Assembly: GCA_028277295.1 (NCBI GenBank) | Contig: JANQGN010000040.1 | Coordinates: 1 to 6,472, forward strand | Reading direction: 5' to 3' | Length of the DNA stretch: 6,472 nucleotides | From: Rhodospira sp. | Lineage (GTDB): Bacteria > Pseudomonadota > Alphaproteobacteria > Rhodospirillales > Rhodospirillaceae | Part shown: piece after piece, positions 1 to 6,307 of the stretch | Numbering within the stretch: position 1 is the stretch's first letter | Layout of the letters: each line of letters begins with the position of its first letter | Translations under genes and position numbers: made by a program | The notes under the pieces: generated by a model | Databases searched by the model: none | Told to the model about the DNA's origin: nothing | What the model saw: only the letters and a program-made list of their open reading frames with translations

Positions 1-13
1 GGTGTTCCGCCAT
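1..13 (-). CDS. Start of a gene leaving the window (possible regulator or metK)
   Basis: Only the first four codons and one base are visible: ATG GCG GAA CAC C, encoding M-A-E-H. The call rests on the ATG having a purine-rich GGGGAA (minus strand, positions 28-23) nine bases upstream, and on the non-coding character of the bases between lnt and this point. The product cannot be read. From general knowledge of alphaproteobacterial gene order, lnt is often followed by an XRE-type helix-turn-helix regulator and then by metK, so either is a candidate. A GTG three codons upstream is also in frame, but the ribosome-binding site would then be too close. The gene identity is inference only. Confidence 0.4.
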
Positions 14-281
14 GTTCGTCACTTCCCCGCTGTGGGCCAGTTCCCCCTTGGCCCGCATGGTTGTCAGACGGTGTGGTGCTGCCAACCCCTTCGCGTGACC
101 GCTGGCCCATCCTGGGCCGGCCGTCGGTTCTCCTGATCTCCGACCAAGACGACGATGCAAAGGAGGCCCTTCGCGTCATCGGTTGGATGACCTAGCCGAA
201 CCGCGGTTTTCCCGTGGGCCAATGAATCCCCTCATTGACCGTGGGAATACGCGTCCCGCGCCCCGAACAACGGCTTCGAGA
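14..281 (-). promoter_or_regulatory. Hairpin-rich 5' leader candidate upstream of the edge gene
   Basis: Read on the minus strand, this stretch contains a run of potential hairpins. They lie at 240-217 (9-bp stem with one G-U, loop GGGGAU), 191-175 (6 bp, loop CAACC), 174-157 (7 bp with one G-U, loop GCCU), 144-123 (5 bp), 118-104 (GGCCC/GGGCC), 87-59 (5 bp, G-A mismatch, 3 bp) and 54-34 (GGGCCA/UGGCCC). In addition, GUCAC at 99-95 can pair with GUGAC at 22-18, enclosing the last two hairpins and placing the GGGGAA ribosome-binding site inside the junction. In the stems at 240-217 and 174-157 the imperfect pair is G-U on the minus strand but C-A on the plus strand, which favours a minus-strand RNA. 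I do not recognise a known riboswitch family. In GC-rich DNA some of this pairing is expected by chance. Confidence 0.35.
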
Positions 282-287
282 TCTCGA
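276..287. promoter_or_regulatory. 12-bp perfect palindrome, possible operator
   Basis: TCGAGATCTCGA is a perfect palindrome. It lies just downstream of the possible -10 box at 292-287 and overlaps it by one base, so it covers the predicted transcription start for the edge gene. This position suits a repressor site, for instance one used by an autoregulating HTH protein. No binding protein can be named from the sequence. Confidence 0.3.
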
Positions 288-316
288 CAATATGCGCGGG
301 TCGACACGGTGGTCAA
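287..316 (-). promoter_or_regulatory. Possible sigma-70-like promoter for the edge gene
   Basis: On the minus strand TTGACC (316-311) is followed after 18 bases by TATTGT (292-287). The -35 differs from TTGACA at one position; the -10 matches TATAAT at four of six positions. Transcription would start near 280 and give a leader of roughly 265 bases before the ATG at 13. The surrounding bases are less GC-rich than the flanking genes, as expected for a promoter region. Confidence 0.35.
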
Positions 317-335
317 CACGGAAGCCCTGAGATTT

Positions 336-360
336 AATACAGCTACGCGCGAACTGTATT
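336..360 (-). repeat. AT-rich inverted repeat directly after the lnt stop codon
   Basis: AATACAG and CTGTATT form a perfect 7-bp inverted repeat separated by 11 bases. On the minus strand a U-G and a U-A pair can extend the stem to 9 bp with a CGCGCGU loop. It starts at the base after the lnt TGA. No U-rich tract follows (the next bases are AAATCTC), so it is not a classical intrinsic terminator. It could be a 3'-end stabilising hairpin for the operon mRNA or an operator upstream of the promoter at 316-287. Confidence 0.4.
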
Positions 361-1938
361 TCAAGACCGCCTGGGCGCGGCGCGGGCGCGGTGCCCAGCC
401 CAAAGACCCATGGAAACGCCGGCCGCCAGCAGGGCCACGGCCAGAGCCAGCGGCGCCAGCGTGCCCAGGCGGGCGAACAGTGTCGGCGGAAGGGCCCGCG
501 GCAAGTCCGCGTCGAGCACGCCGCGCGTGCCCAGGTCCAGGCGCCCGGTGACGCGCCCCAGGGGGTCGATGACCGCCGAGATACCCGTGTTGGCCACGCG
601 GACCAGCGGCAAGCCTTCCTCGACGGCGCGCAACCGGGCGCTGGCGAAATGCTGAAACGGACCGGGGCTGAGGCCGTACCAGGCGTCATTGGTTACGTTG
701 ACCATCCAGGCTGGCCGGTCCCTGCCGTCCACCACCTGGCCGGCGAAGATCACCTCGTAGCAGATCAAGGGCGAGAGCGCCGGCGTCTTGGGCAGGCGCA
801 GGGTGCGCGGTCCCGATCCGGGGGTGAAGTCGGCGCCGCCCGGCGTGATCTTGTCGATCGGCAACACGTCACGGAAGGGCACGTACTCGCCGAAGGGGAC
901 CAGGTGATGCTTGTCGTAGACCCCGGCGACGCTGGCGGTGGGGGTCAAGGCGACCAGGCTGTTCCAGACCTCAAAGGGGTCATGGCCGGGGGGCGTGACC
1001 CGGGGCGCGCCGGTCAGCAGCAGGCCGCCAGGCGGCGCGGCCGTGGCCACCAGGCGCCGCCGCTCCGCGTCGGTGGTCAAGGCGAAGACGGACGCGGTCT
1101 CCGACCAGATCACATGGGTGACCGCCTGGAAGCCCGGCGCGCGGCTCATCTCCACCTGATCCAGCAGGTTCAGGTCGCGGCGGGTCGGGTCCCATTTCTC
1201 CGCCTGGGTGTAGTTGGGCTGAACCAGCCGCAGCCGCATTCCCTCGACGGATGGCGGGTCCAGGCGCGCCAACCGGGCCTGGCCCCAGGCCACAGGGACC
1301 AGGAGCGCCGCCAGCGCCAGCGCCACCAGTCCGCCCCGCCGCCAGCGGGGTGCCCCCGCGTCGGCCAGCACCGCCGGCGCCGCCAGCGCCAGCACGGTGA
1401 GCGCGCTCAGACCCAGGGCGCCGATCACCGCCGCCGCCTGCAAGGGGGCCAGCCAGGGCATCCACACCGTGGCCGGCTGGTTCCAGGGAAAGCCGGTGAA
1501 GGCCCAGCCGCGCACCGCCTCGGCCAGGGTCCAGGCGCCGGCCAGCACCAGGATCCGCGACGGCCGGCCGGGCCGCCACCAGAGCCCGGCCAGCACGGTT
1601 CCCAGGCCGGTGAACACCGCCAGCACGGCCGCCAGTCCGCCGATGGCCAGGGGGACCATCCAGCCGAAGCGGGCGGCGTCGACCAGGAGGGCATGGGCGA
1701 TCCAGTGCAGGCCGACGGCGAACCAGCCGAGACCAAACCACCAGCCGGCGGCGAAGGCCCCGCGCCAGCGCCGGGCGCCATCCAGCAGCCACACCAAGCC
1801 CACCAGGCCGACCAGCAGGGCCGGCACCAGGTGGGTGGGCGGCAGGGCCAGGGCCGCGCCCACGCCCAGCAGGGTGGCGGTGCCGTGGCGGCGCCAGCCG
1901 CGCAGGCCGCGCACGACCGCCGCCAGGCGGGCCATCAT
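361..1938 (-). CDS. lnt: Apolipoprotein N-acyltransferase
   Basis: Lnt is an inner-membrane enzyme that transfers an acyl chain from phospholipid to the N-terminal cysteine of apolipoproteins, the last step of lipoprotein maturation. The 525-residue product is close to the usual length. Residues about 20-220 contain several hydrophobic membrane segments, and another spans about 488-515 before a basic tail. Between them lies a nitrilase-fold domain. The catalytic triad is visible: Glu280 in WSETA, Lys343 in YDKHHLVPFGE and Cys393 in LICYEV, matching E267, K335 and C387 of E. coli. Further family signatures are KWDP at 248-251 and NDAWYG near 417-422. The ATG overlaps the corC stop as ATGA, and no strong ribosome-binding site is seen, so translational coupling to corC is likely. 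A second ATG follows immediately. It is the last gene of the operon. Confidence 0.96.
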   Translation of the reverse strand: MMARLAAVVRGLRGWRRHGTATLLGVGAALALPPTHLVPALLVGLVGLVWLLDGARRWRGAFAAGWWFGLGWFAVGLHWIAHALLVDAARFGWMVPLAIGGLAAVLAVFTGLGTVLAGLWWRPGRPSRILVLAGAWTLAEAVRGWAFTGFPWNQPATVWMPWLAPLQAAAVIGALGLSALTVLALAAPAVLADAGAPRWRRGGLVALALAALLVPVAWGQARLARLDPPSVEGMRLRLVQPNYTQAEKWDPTRRDLNLLDQVEMSRAPGFQAVTHVIWSETASVFALTTDAERRRLVATAAPPGGLLLTGAPRVTPPGHDPFEVWNSLVALTPTASVAGVYDKHHLVPFGEYVPFRDVLPIDKITPGGADFTPGSGPRTLRLPKTPALSPLICYEVIFAGQVVDGRDRPAWMVNVTNDAWYGLSPGPFQHFASARLRAVEEGLPLVRVANTGISAVIDPLGRVTGRLDLGTRGVLDADLPRALPPTLFARLGTLAPLALAVALLAAGVSMGLWAGHRARAAPRRS

Positions 1939-2963
1939 GTGCCGTTGGTCCCGCCGTTGCGGGCGTGGCCGGGCGGGTGGGCCGGGTCTGGAAGATTGCG
2001 CAGCCGAAGACGTTTCACGCGTCTTGGGTCGGCGTCCAGGATTTCGAACTCCATGCCGCTGTCGTGGACGATCAACTCTCCCCGGCTGGGAACCCGTCCG
2101 GCCAGCCGGAACACGAGCCCTCCCAGGGTGTCGGTTTCCTCACGCTCGTCGTCGATGAGGAAGGCGCCGAAGCGTTCCTCGAACGCGTCGAGATCCAGGC
2201 GGGCGTCGGCGATCACCGAGCCGTCGTCCTGGGCGATCACCTCGGGTTCCGCGCTGACATCATGCTCGTCCTCGATCTCGCCGACGATCTGTTCCACCAG
2301 GTCCTCGATGGTCACCAAGCCGTCCACGCCGCCGTACTCGTCCACCACCAGGGCCATGTGCGTTCGCTTGAGGCGCATTTCCAGCAGCAAGTCGAGCACC
2401 CGCATGCTGGGCGAGACGAACAGCACCGGGCGCGCCAGGGCGGTCAGGTCCGCCGGCTGGCCGCTGTGCAGGTTGGGGATCAGGTCCTTGATGTGCACCA
2501 TGCCAAGGATCATGTCCAGCGTGCCCCGGTAGACCGGCATGCGGGAATGGCCGGCGCGGGCCAGCACCTGGGCGATGTCCGCGAGGCTGGCTGTTTCGTT
2601 GAGGGCGACGATGTCCGGGCGCGGGATCATCACGTCCTCGGCTGTCATGCCGCGCTGATGCAGTACGTTGGTGATCAACAACCTCTCGTGGCTGTCGATC
2701 GGAAGTTCGTCCTCGGCGCGTTCCTCGATGATCTCCTCAAGGGTGTCGCGCAACGACCCGTCTCCGTTGCCCAGGCCATTGCCCAGGCCGCGAAACAGGC
2801 CCTTCAGCCAGCCGCCGAGGCCATCGGCGGCGGCTCCGGCGCCGCCGGTTTCGGCTCCCGCTCCGGGGTGGAGCGGGTCAGATGGCGCGGGGTCGTCGTC
2901 GGCGGAGGCGCCGGCGTCCTCCGGTGTCGGGTCCGGCAATCGTCTAGGCGTGTCGTTGGTCAT
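1935..2963 (-). CDS. corC: CorC/YbeX-type CBS-domain protein (hemolysin-like)
   Basis: The 342-residue product has the soluble CorC/YbeX layout: a low-complexity acidic and Gly/Ala/Pro-rich N-terminus (about 1-70), a short helical segment, two CBS domains (about 109-165 with VMIPRPDIVAL, and about 172-228 with VVDEYGGVDGLVTIEDLVEQIVGEI), and a C-terminal CorC_HlyC domain (about 245-322). It lacks the membrane DUF21 domain of longer relatives, as expected for the ybeX position. The family was linked first to CorA-mediated Mg/Co efflux and later to ribosome maturation; which applies here cannot be read. The ATG has AAGGGA nine bases upstream. It is the only internal gene of the operon preceded by a real gap (83 bases). 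The C-terminal tail (about 323-342) is rich in Pro, Gly, Asn and Thr. Confidence 0.93.
   Translation of the reverse strand: MTNDTPRRLPDPTPEDAGASADDDPAPSDPLHPGAGAETGGAGAAADGLGGWLKGLFRGLGNGLGNGDGSLRDTLEEIIEERAEDELPIDSHERLLITNVLHQRGMTAEDVMIPRPDIVALNETASLADIAQVLARAGHSRMPVYRGTLDMILGMVHIKDLIPNLHSGQPADLTALARPVLFVSPSMRVLDLLLEMRLKRTHMALVVDEYGGVDGLVTIEDLVEQIVGEIEDEHDVSAEPEVIAQDDGSVIADARLDLDAFEERFGAFLIDDEREETDTLGGLVFRLAGRVPSRGELIVHDSGMEFEILDADPRRVKRLRLRNLPDPAHPPGHARNGGTNGT
2766..2789 (-). repeat. Two 12-bp tandem units within corC
   Basis: Two adjacent 12-base units (2766-2777 and 2778-2789) differ at one base and encode Gly-Leu-Gly-Asn twice in the N-terminal low-complexity part of CorC. This looks like a small in-frame duplication that keeps the reading frame. 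Confidence 0.7.
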
Positions 2964-2972
2964 CGTCTTCAG

Positions 2973-2978
2973 TCCCTT
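2973..2978 (-). promoter_or_regulatory. Ribosome-binding site of corC
   Basis: AAGGGA on the minus strand lies nine bases before the corC ATG at 2963. It is one of the clearer Shine-Dalgarno matches in the window, which fits independent translation initiation at the one place where the operon genes do not overlap. Confidence 0.6.
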
Positions 2979-2988
2979 GACCCGTGGG

Positions 2989-3046
2989 GCGTCGCCACCG
3001 CCATCGCGAGGATGGGCTCGGCTGGCCTGCGCCGCAGGGGCGACGC
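2989..3046 (-). promoter_or_regulatory. Predicted three-way-junction RNA element between ybeY and corC
   Basis: Directly after the ybeY TGA, the minus-strand sequence can form a closing stem GCGUCGCC (3046-3039) with GGCGACGC (2996-2989), a perfect 8 bp. Inside it are two perfect hairpins: CCUGC-GGC-GCAGG (3038-3026), adjoining the closing stem with no linker, and CCAUC-CUCGC-GAUGG (3015-3001), with linkers of 10 and 4 bases. The element ends 10 bases before the corC ribosome-binding site. No U-tract follows, so it is not an ordinary terminator. It may be an mRNA processing or stability element, or a cis-regulator of corC and lnt. I know of no named family with this shape here. The pairing is seen in the sequence; the function is inferred. 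Confidence 0.45.
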
Positions 3047-3712
3047 TCAGGTCCCGGGGGTAAGAGTGGCACGCGACGGGGGCGCGACGTGGGCCTCGAT
3101 GTCGGTGTAGGGATTGGCGACGCCGAGGTTGGCCAGGATACGGATTTCCAGGGCCTCCATCACCGCCGCCTGGGCGTCGTCGCGGTGGTCGTGGCCCAGC
3201 AGGTGCAGCACGCCATGCACCACCAGGTGGGTCAGATGGTCGGCCAGCGACCGATCGTCGCGCGCCGCCTCGTCGCGGGCGGTCTCGAAGGCCACGATGA
3301 CATCGCCGAGATGCGCCGGCTCGTCATCGTCCAGGTCCGCCGCGTCGTTGGCCGTGTCGCCCTGGTCCGTGCCGGGCAGCACCACCGTGCCGTCGGCGGT
3401 CTCGAGGGCGGCGAAGGCCAGCACGTTGGTCGGCCGGTCCTGACCGCGATAGGCCTTGTTCAGGGCGGCCACCGCGGCGTCGTCCTCCAGCACCACGCAC
3501 AGGGCGAGCCCGGGCGTTTGAAGCACCGCCGCGCCGGCCAGGGGCGTGACCGGCAGGGCGGCGCGCGCGGCGGTTTCGGCGGCCCGCCGGCAGAGCGCCT
3601 CGACACCGCGCACGGCGGCGCGCCAGGCGGCGGCTTCGAGCATCACGTCGATCGCCAGGGTGACGGCTGGGGGCTGTCGTGGCGGCGGGTCGGGATGATC
3701 GGGGGTGGTCAT
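3047..3712 (-). CDS. ybeY: Endoribonuclease YbeY (rRNA maturation factor)
   Basis: YbeY is a zinc-dependent single-strand endoribonuclease involved in 16S rRNA 3'-end maturation and ribosome quality control. The 221-residue product shows the metal site HGVLHLLGHDH, with ligands His166, His170 and His176, plus the conserved RPTNVLAF at 93-100 and HLGDVIVAFET at 134-144. It is longer than the roughly 155-residue E. coli protein because of a Pro-rich N-terminal extension and an acidic insertion at about 115-133, just before the HLGD motif. The ATG overlaps the phoH stop as ATGA, and a GAGGG lies about ten bases upstream. The conserved pairing with phoH fits joint work in ribosome metabolism. Its stop is followed at once by a predicted RNA junction. 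Confidence 0.95.
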   Translation of the reverse strand: MTTPDHPDPPPRQPPAVTLAIDVMLEAAAWRAAVRGVEALCRRAAETAARAALPVTPLAGAAVLQTPGLALCVVLEDDAAVAALNKAYRGQDRPTNVLAFAALETADGTVVLPGTDQGDTANDAADLDDDEPAHLGDVIVAFETARDEAARDDRSLADHLTHLVVHGVLHLLGHDHRDDAQAAVMEALEIRILANLGVANPYTDIEAHVAPPSRATLTPGT

Positions 3713-4698
3713 GATGGGGGATCCCTCGCCTCGGATGTGCGTGTCACGCGCCCGCGGTCGCGGGACTCATAGGCGCGCACGATGCGTGTCACCATGTCGT
3801 GGCGCACCACGTCGTGATGGTCGAAGTGGACCACCGCGATGCCCTCGACGCCGTCCAGGGTCTCCAGGGCATCGCGCAGACCCGACTTGGCGCCGGCCGG
3901 CAAATCCACCTGGCTCATGTCGCCGGTGACGACCATGCGCGCGTTTTCCCCCATGCGGGTCAGAACCATCTTCATCTGCGTCGGCGTGGTGTTCTGGGCC
4001 TCGTCGAGGATGATGAAGGCATTGGACAGGGTGCGCCCACGCATGAAGGCCAGTGGCGCCACCTCGATCTCGCCGGCTTCCAGGCGGCGCATCACCTCGT
4101 CGCCGGGCAACATGGCGTGGAGCGCGTCGTAAATAGGCCGCAGGTAGGGATCCACCTTTTCGCGCAGGTCCCCGGGGAGGAAGCCCAGGCGCTCACCCGC
4201 TTCCACGGCTGGCCGCGACAACACGATGCGTTCCACCGCGCCCTGCATCTTCAGGGCCACCGCCTGGGCCACCGCCAGGAAGGTCTTGCCGGTGCCCGCG
4301 GGTCCCAGGCCGAACACCAGGTCATGCGCCGCCATGGCTTGCAGATAGCGTGCCTGGCCCGCCGTGCGGGCCGAGAAGGTGCGTTTGCGCGTGCGCAGCA
4401 CCGGGGTCGGGCCGGCCCGCGTCTCCGGAGCCCGGCCCAGGCGGATGGCGGCCTCCAGGTCGGCGCGTGTCACGTCCTCGCCGGCGCGGGCGCGGTCGTA
4501 GAGGGCATCCAGGGCGCGGGCGGCGATCTCGACGGGTTCGCTGTCTCCGCTCAGCGTCACCTCGTTGCCCCGGGTGTGGCAGGTGACCCCCAATCGGGCC
4601 TCCAGGCGTTCCATGTTCTCGTGTCCCGGGCCGCACAGCACCTGCAAGGCCCCATTGTCGGCATAGGTGCGTGTCACCCGGGCGGCGGTAGCAGTCAC
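3709..4698 (-). CDS. phoH: PhoH-like ATPase YbeZ
   Basis: This cytoplasmic P-loop NTPase of the PhoH/YbeZ family is thought to act with YbeY in RNA metabolism. The 329-residue product has a small N-terminal nucleic-acid-binding-like region (about 17-70, with LCGPGHENMERLEARLGV), Walker A GPAGTGKT at 132-139 and Walker B FIILDEAQ at 228-235, followed by a QMKMVLTRMG helix and VVTGDMSQVDLP (257-267), typical of the family. The start is GTG, chosen because it overlaps the miaB stop as GTGA and has GAGGG seven bases upstream, at good spacing. Expression is expected to be coupled to miaB. The C-terminal 20 residues are charged and variable. Nothing appears truncated. Confidence 0.95.
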   Translation of the reverse strand: MTATAARVTRTYADNGALQVLCGPGHENMERLEARLGVTCHTRGNEVTLSGDSEPVEIAARALDALYDRARAGEDVTRADLEAAIRLGRAPETRAGPTPVLRTRKRTFSARTAGQARYLQAMAAHDLVFGLGPAGTGKTFLAVAQAVALKMQGAVERIVLSRPAVEAGERLGFLPGDLREKVDPYLRPIYDALHAMLPGDEVMRRLEAGEIEVAPLAFMRGRTLSNAFIILDEAQNTTPTQMKMVLTRMGENARMVVTGDMSQVDLPAGAKSGLRDALETLDGVEGIAVVHFDHHDVVRHDMVTRIVRAYESRDRGRVTRTSEARDPPS

Positions 4699-6161
4699 GC
4701 CAGGGCCCTCGCCGTGCCCGGGCCGGCGTTCGCGACCTGGTCCGGGGGGATCTCGGGGCTCACCAGGCGCCCGGCCAGGCTATTGGGCTGGCCGTCGACG
4801 ATCAGCACCCGCCGCGCGCGGCCGAGGGTGGCGGCTGGCGCGGCGACGTGGACCGGCTGCATCCACGGGCTGCGCCCCAGCAGTTGGCCGGGGCGACGGC
4901 CGGCGCGATCCAGAAGCACGTCGATTTCCAGCCCGACACACCGGCGGTTGAACAGGATCTGCTGGGTATTGAGCACCTCCTGCAGGCGCGCCAGCCGCTG
5001 GGCCTTGACCGCCTCGGGCACCTGCCGTGGCATCGCCGCGGCCGGGGTGCCCGGACGCGGGCTATACTTGAACGAATAGGCCTGGATGAAGCCCACGGAG
5101 CCCACCAGCGACAGGGTGTCCTCGAACTCCGCGTCGGTTTCGCCCGGGAAGCCGACGATAAAGTCTGAGGACAGGGCCAGATCCGGCCGGGCCGCGCGCA
5201 GGCGGTCCACCAGGGTCACATAGGCGTCGGCGGTGTGGCCCCGGTTCATGGCGCGCAGCACGCGGTCCGACCCCGATTGCACCGGCAGATGCAGGAAGGG
5301 CATCAGGGCCGGCACCTCGGCGTGGGCGGCGATCAGGTCGTCCGTGAGGTCGCGCGGGTGGCTGGTGGTGTAGCGGATGCGGGTCAGGCCGGGGATGTCG
5401 GCCAGCGCCCGGATCAGGCGGGCCAGGCTCCATGAGGCGCCGGCCGGCCCCGCGCCGTGATAGGCGTTGACGTTCTGGCCCAACAGCGTGAGTTCAATGG
5501 TGCCCTGGTCCACGAGGGCGCGGGCCTCGTCGAGAATGGCGGCGGCCGGGCGGGAGTACTCGGCGCCTCGGGTATAGGGGACCACGCAAAACGTGCAGAA
5601 GCGGTCACACCCCTCCTGTATGGACAGGAACGCCGAGGGACCGCGCGGCCCCGGGGCGGGCAGGTGATCGAACTTGGGTTCGGCCGGGAAGTCGGTGTCC
5701 AGTTGAGCGCCTCCCTCCCGGGCCAGGCGGGCCACCATCTCTGGCAGGCGATGATAGGCCTGCGGACCAAGGACCAGATCAACCCAGGGCGCCCGGGTCA
5801 GCATTTCGGCGCCTTCCGCCTGGGCGACGCAGCCGGCGACGCCGATGACCATGCGTCCCAGGCCCCGCTCCTCGCGGGCCTGGCGCAACTGACGCAGGCG
5901 CCCCAGCTCCGAGAACACCTTCTCGGAGGCTTTTTCCCGGATGTGGCAGGTGTTGAGGAGCACCATGTCGGCCTCGGCCGGCTCCTCCACGGGCCGATAC
6001 CCCAGCGGCGCCAGAACGTCCGCCATGCGAGCGGAGTCGTAGACGTTCATCTGGCAGCCGTAGGTCTTGATGCAAACTGTCTTGGTCAGTGGTTTGGTCA
6101 GTGTCTTGGTCACTGGGGTGGCTCGATGCCGCGGGGAACCGCGGTCCCAATGCGAGGTCAT
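4695..6161 (-). CDS. miaB: tRNA-2-methylthio-N6-dimethylallyladenosine synthase MiaB
   Basis: MiaB is a radical-SAM methylthiotransferase that converts i6A37 to ms2i6A37 in tRNAs reading UNN codons. Numbered from the ATG at 6161 (488 residues), the N-terminal UPF0004 domain has its cluster cysteines at 36 (YGCQMN), 72 (NTCHIREKAS) and 111 (AGCVAQ). The radical-SAM CxxxCxxC is at 185, 189 and 192 (GCDRFCTFC). A C-terminal TRAM domain spans about 406-468. The start is uncertain. The frame stays open up to 6308, but that would begin inside the promoter. The ATG at 6161 lacks a ribosome-binding site and sits directly after a hairpin. A GTG at 6113 gives 472 residues, nearer to the 474 of E. coli MiaB, with only a weak GAG upstream. 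It is the first gene of the operon and overlaps phoH by GTGA. Confidence 0.95.
   Translation of the reverse strand: MTSHWDRGSPRHRATPVTKTLTKPLTKTVCIKTYGCQMNVYDSARMADVLAPLGYRPVEEPAEADMVLLNTCHIREKASEKVFSELGRLRQLRQAREERGLGRMVIGVAGCVAQAEGAEMLTRAPWVDLVLGPQAYHRLPEMVARLAREGGAQLDTDFPAEPKFDHLPAPGPRGPSAFLSIQEGCDRFCTFCVVPYTRGAEYSRPAAAILDEARALVDQGTIELTLLGQNVNAYHGAGPAGASWSLARLIRALADIPGLTRIRYTTSHPRDLTDDLIAAHAEVPALMPFLHLPVQSGSDRVLRAMNRGHTADAYVTLVDRLRAARPDLALSSDFIVGFPGETDAEFEDTLSLVGSVGFIQAYSFKYSPRPGTPAAAMPRQVPEAVKAQRLARLQEVLNTQQILFNRRCVGLEIDVLLDRAGRRPGQLLGRSPWMQPVHVAAPAATLGRARRVLIVDGQPNSLAGRLVSPEIPPDQVANAGPGTARALA
6080..6115 (-). repeat. Three 12-bp tandem units at the 5' end of miaB
   Basis: Units at 6115-6104, 6103-6092 and 6091-6080 are near-identical and encode the repeated pattern Thr-Lys-(Thr/Pro)-(Leu/Val) just before the first conserved MiaB strand. 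The GTG at 6113-6111, a candidate start, lies within the first unit. The repeat lengthens the N-terminus compared with E. coli MiaB, where the conserved region begins only a few residues after the start. Confidence 0.75.
6129..6144 (-). repeat. CCGCGG hairpin between the two candidate miaB starts
   Basis: Two CCGCGG copies separated by four bases (UUCC on the minus strand) can form a 6-bp hairpin 15 bases upstream of the GTG at 6113. If miaB starts at the ATG at 6161, this lies inside the coding region; if at the GTG, it belongs to the leader. Confidence 0.5.
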
Positions 6162-6162
6162 G

Positions 6163-6189
6163 CCAGCGGCGCGAGGGGGAGGCCGCTGG
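6163..6189 (-). promoter_or_regulatory. Perfect 8-bp hairpin abutting the miaB ATG
   Basis: CCAGCGGC (6189-6182) and GCCGCTGG (6170-6163) form a perfect 8-bp stem with an 11-base loop, CUCCCCCUCGC, in the minus-strand RNA. One base separates the stem from the ATG at 6161. It occupies the place where a ribosome-binding site would be, and its pyrimidine-rich loop resembles an anti-Shine-Dalgarno sequence. It could reduce initiation at this ATG, or indicate that translation begins at the GTG at 6113. Confidence 0.5.
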
Positions 6190-6307
6190 TCAATCCCTGG
6201 CCGGCCCACGTCCGTCTGGCGCGCCATCCCTGATACGGGGCGCCTTGGCCGGTTTCGCGCGAGACACAGGCTGTCACCTCGGGACGCGCTCCCCAGCCAA
6301 CAAGCCA

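Noticed and set aside
14..120. Known SAM/SAH, SAM-II or SAH riboswitch upstream of a possible metK
   Set aside because: GGTCAC near 100 recalls the start of SAM/SAH elements, but the matching close GTGACC and the conserved 3' segment are not present in the right arrangement.
1..179. A minus-strand frame open from an ATG at 179 to the window edge, in a different frame from the ATG at 13
   Set aside because: Its third positions are only moderately GC-rich, unlike the neighbouring genes, and it uses AGG, AGA and CGA codons freely. The translation is Ser/Arg/Gly-rich without recognisable features, so I treat the stretch as leader.
157..191. Intrinsic terminator or tRNA-like fold from the adjacent hairpins
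   Set aside because: There is no U-tract after either hairpin, and no cloverleaf with T-loop and acceptor pairing can be drawn.
391..2532. A 713-codon open frame on the plus strand opposite lnt and corC
   Set aside because: Its Gln/Arg/Gly/His-rich translation has no domain logic, and it mirrors the third-position GC bias of two clearly recognised genes with intact catalytic motifs. It is an antisense shadow.
3799..5079. A 426-codon plus-strand open frame opposite phoH and miaB
   Set aside because: It lies across Walker motifs and the TRAM domain of the real genes, has low-complexity composition and no credible ribosome-binding site.
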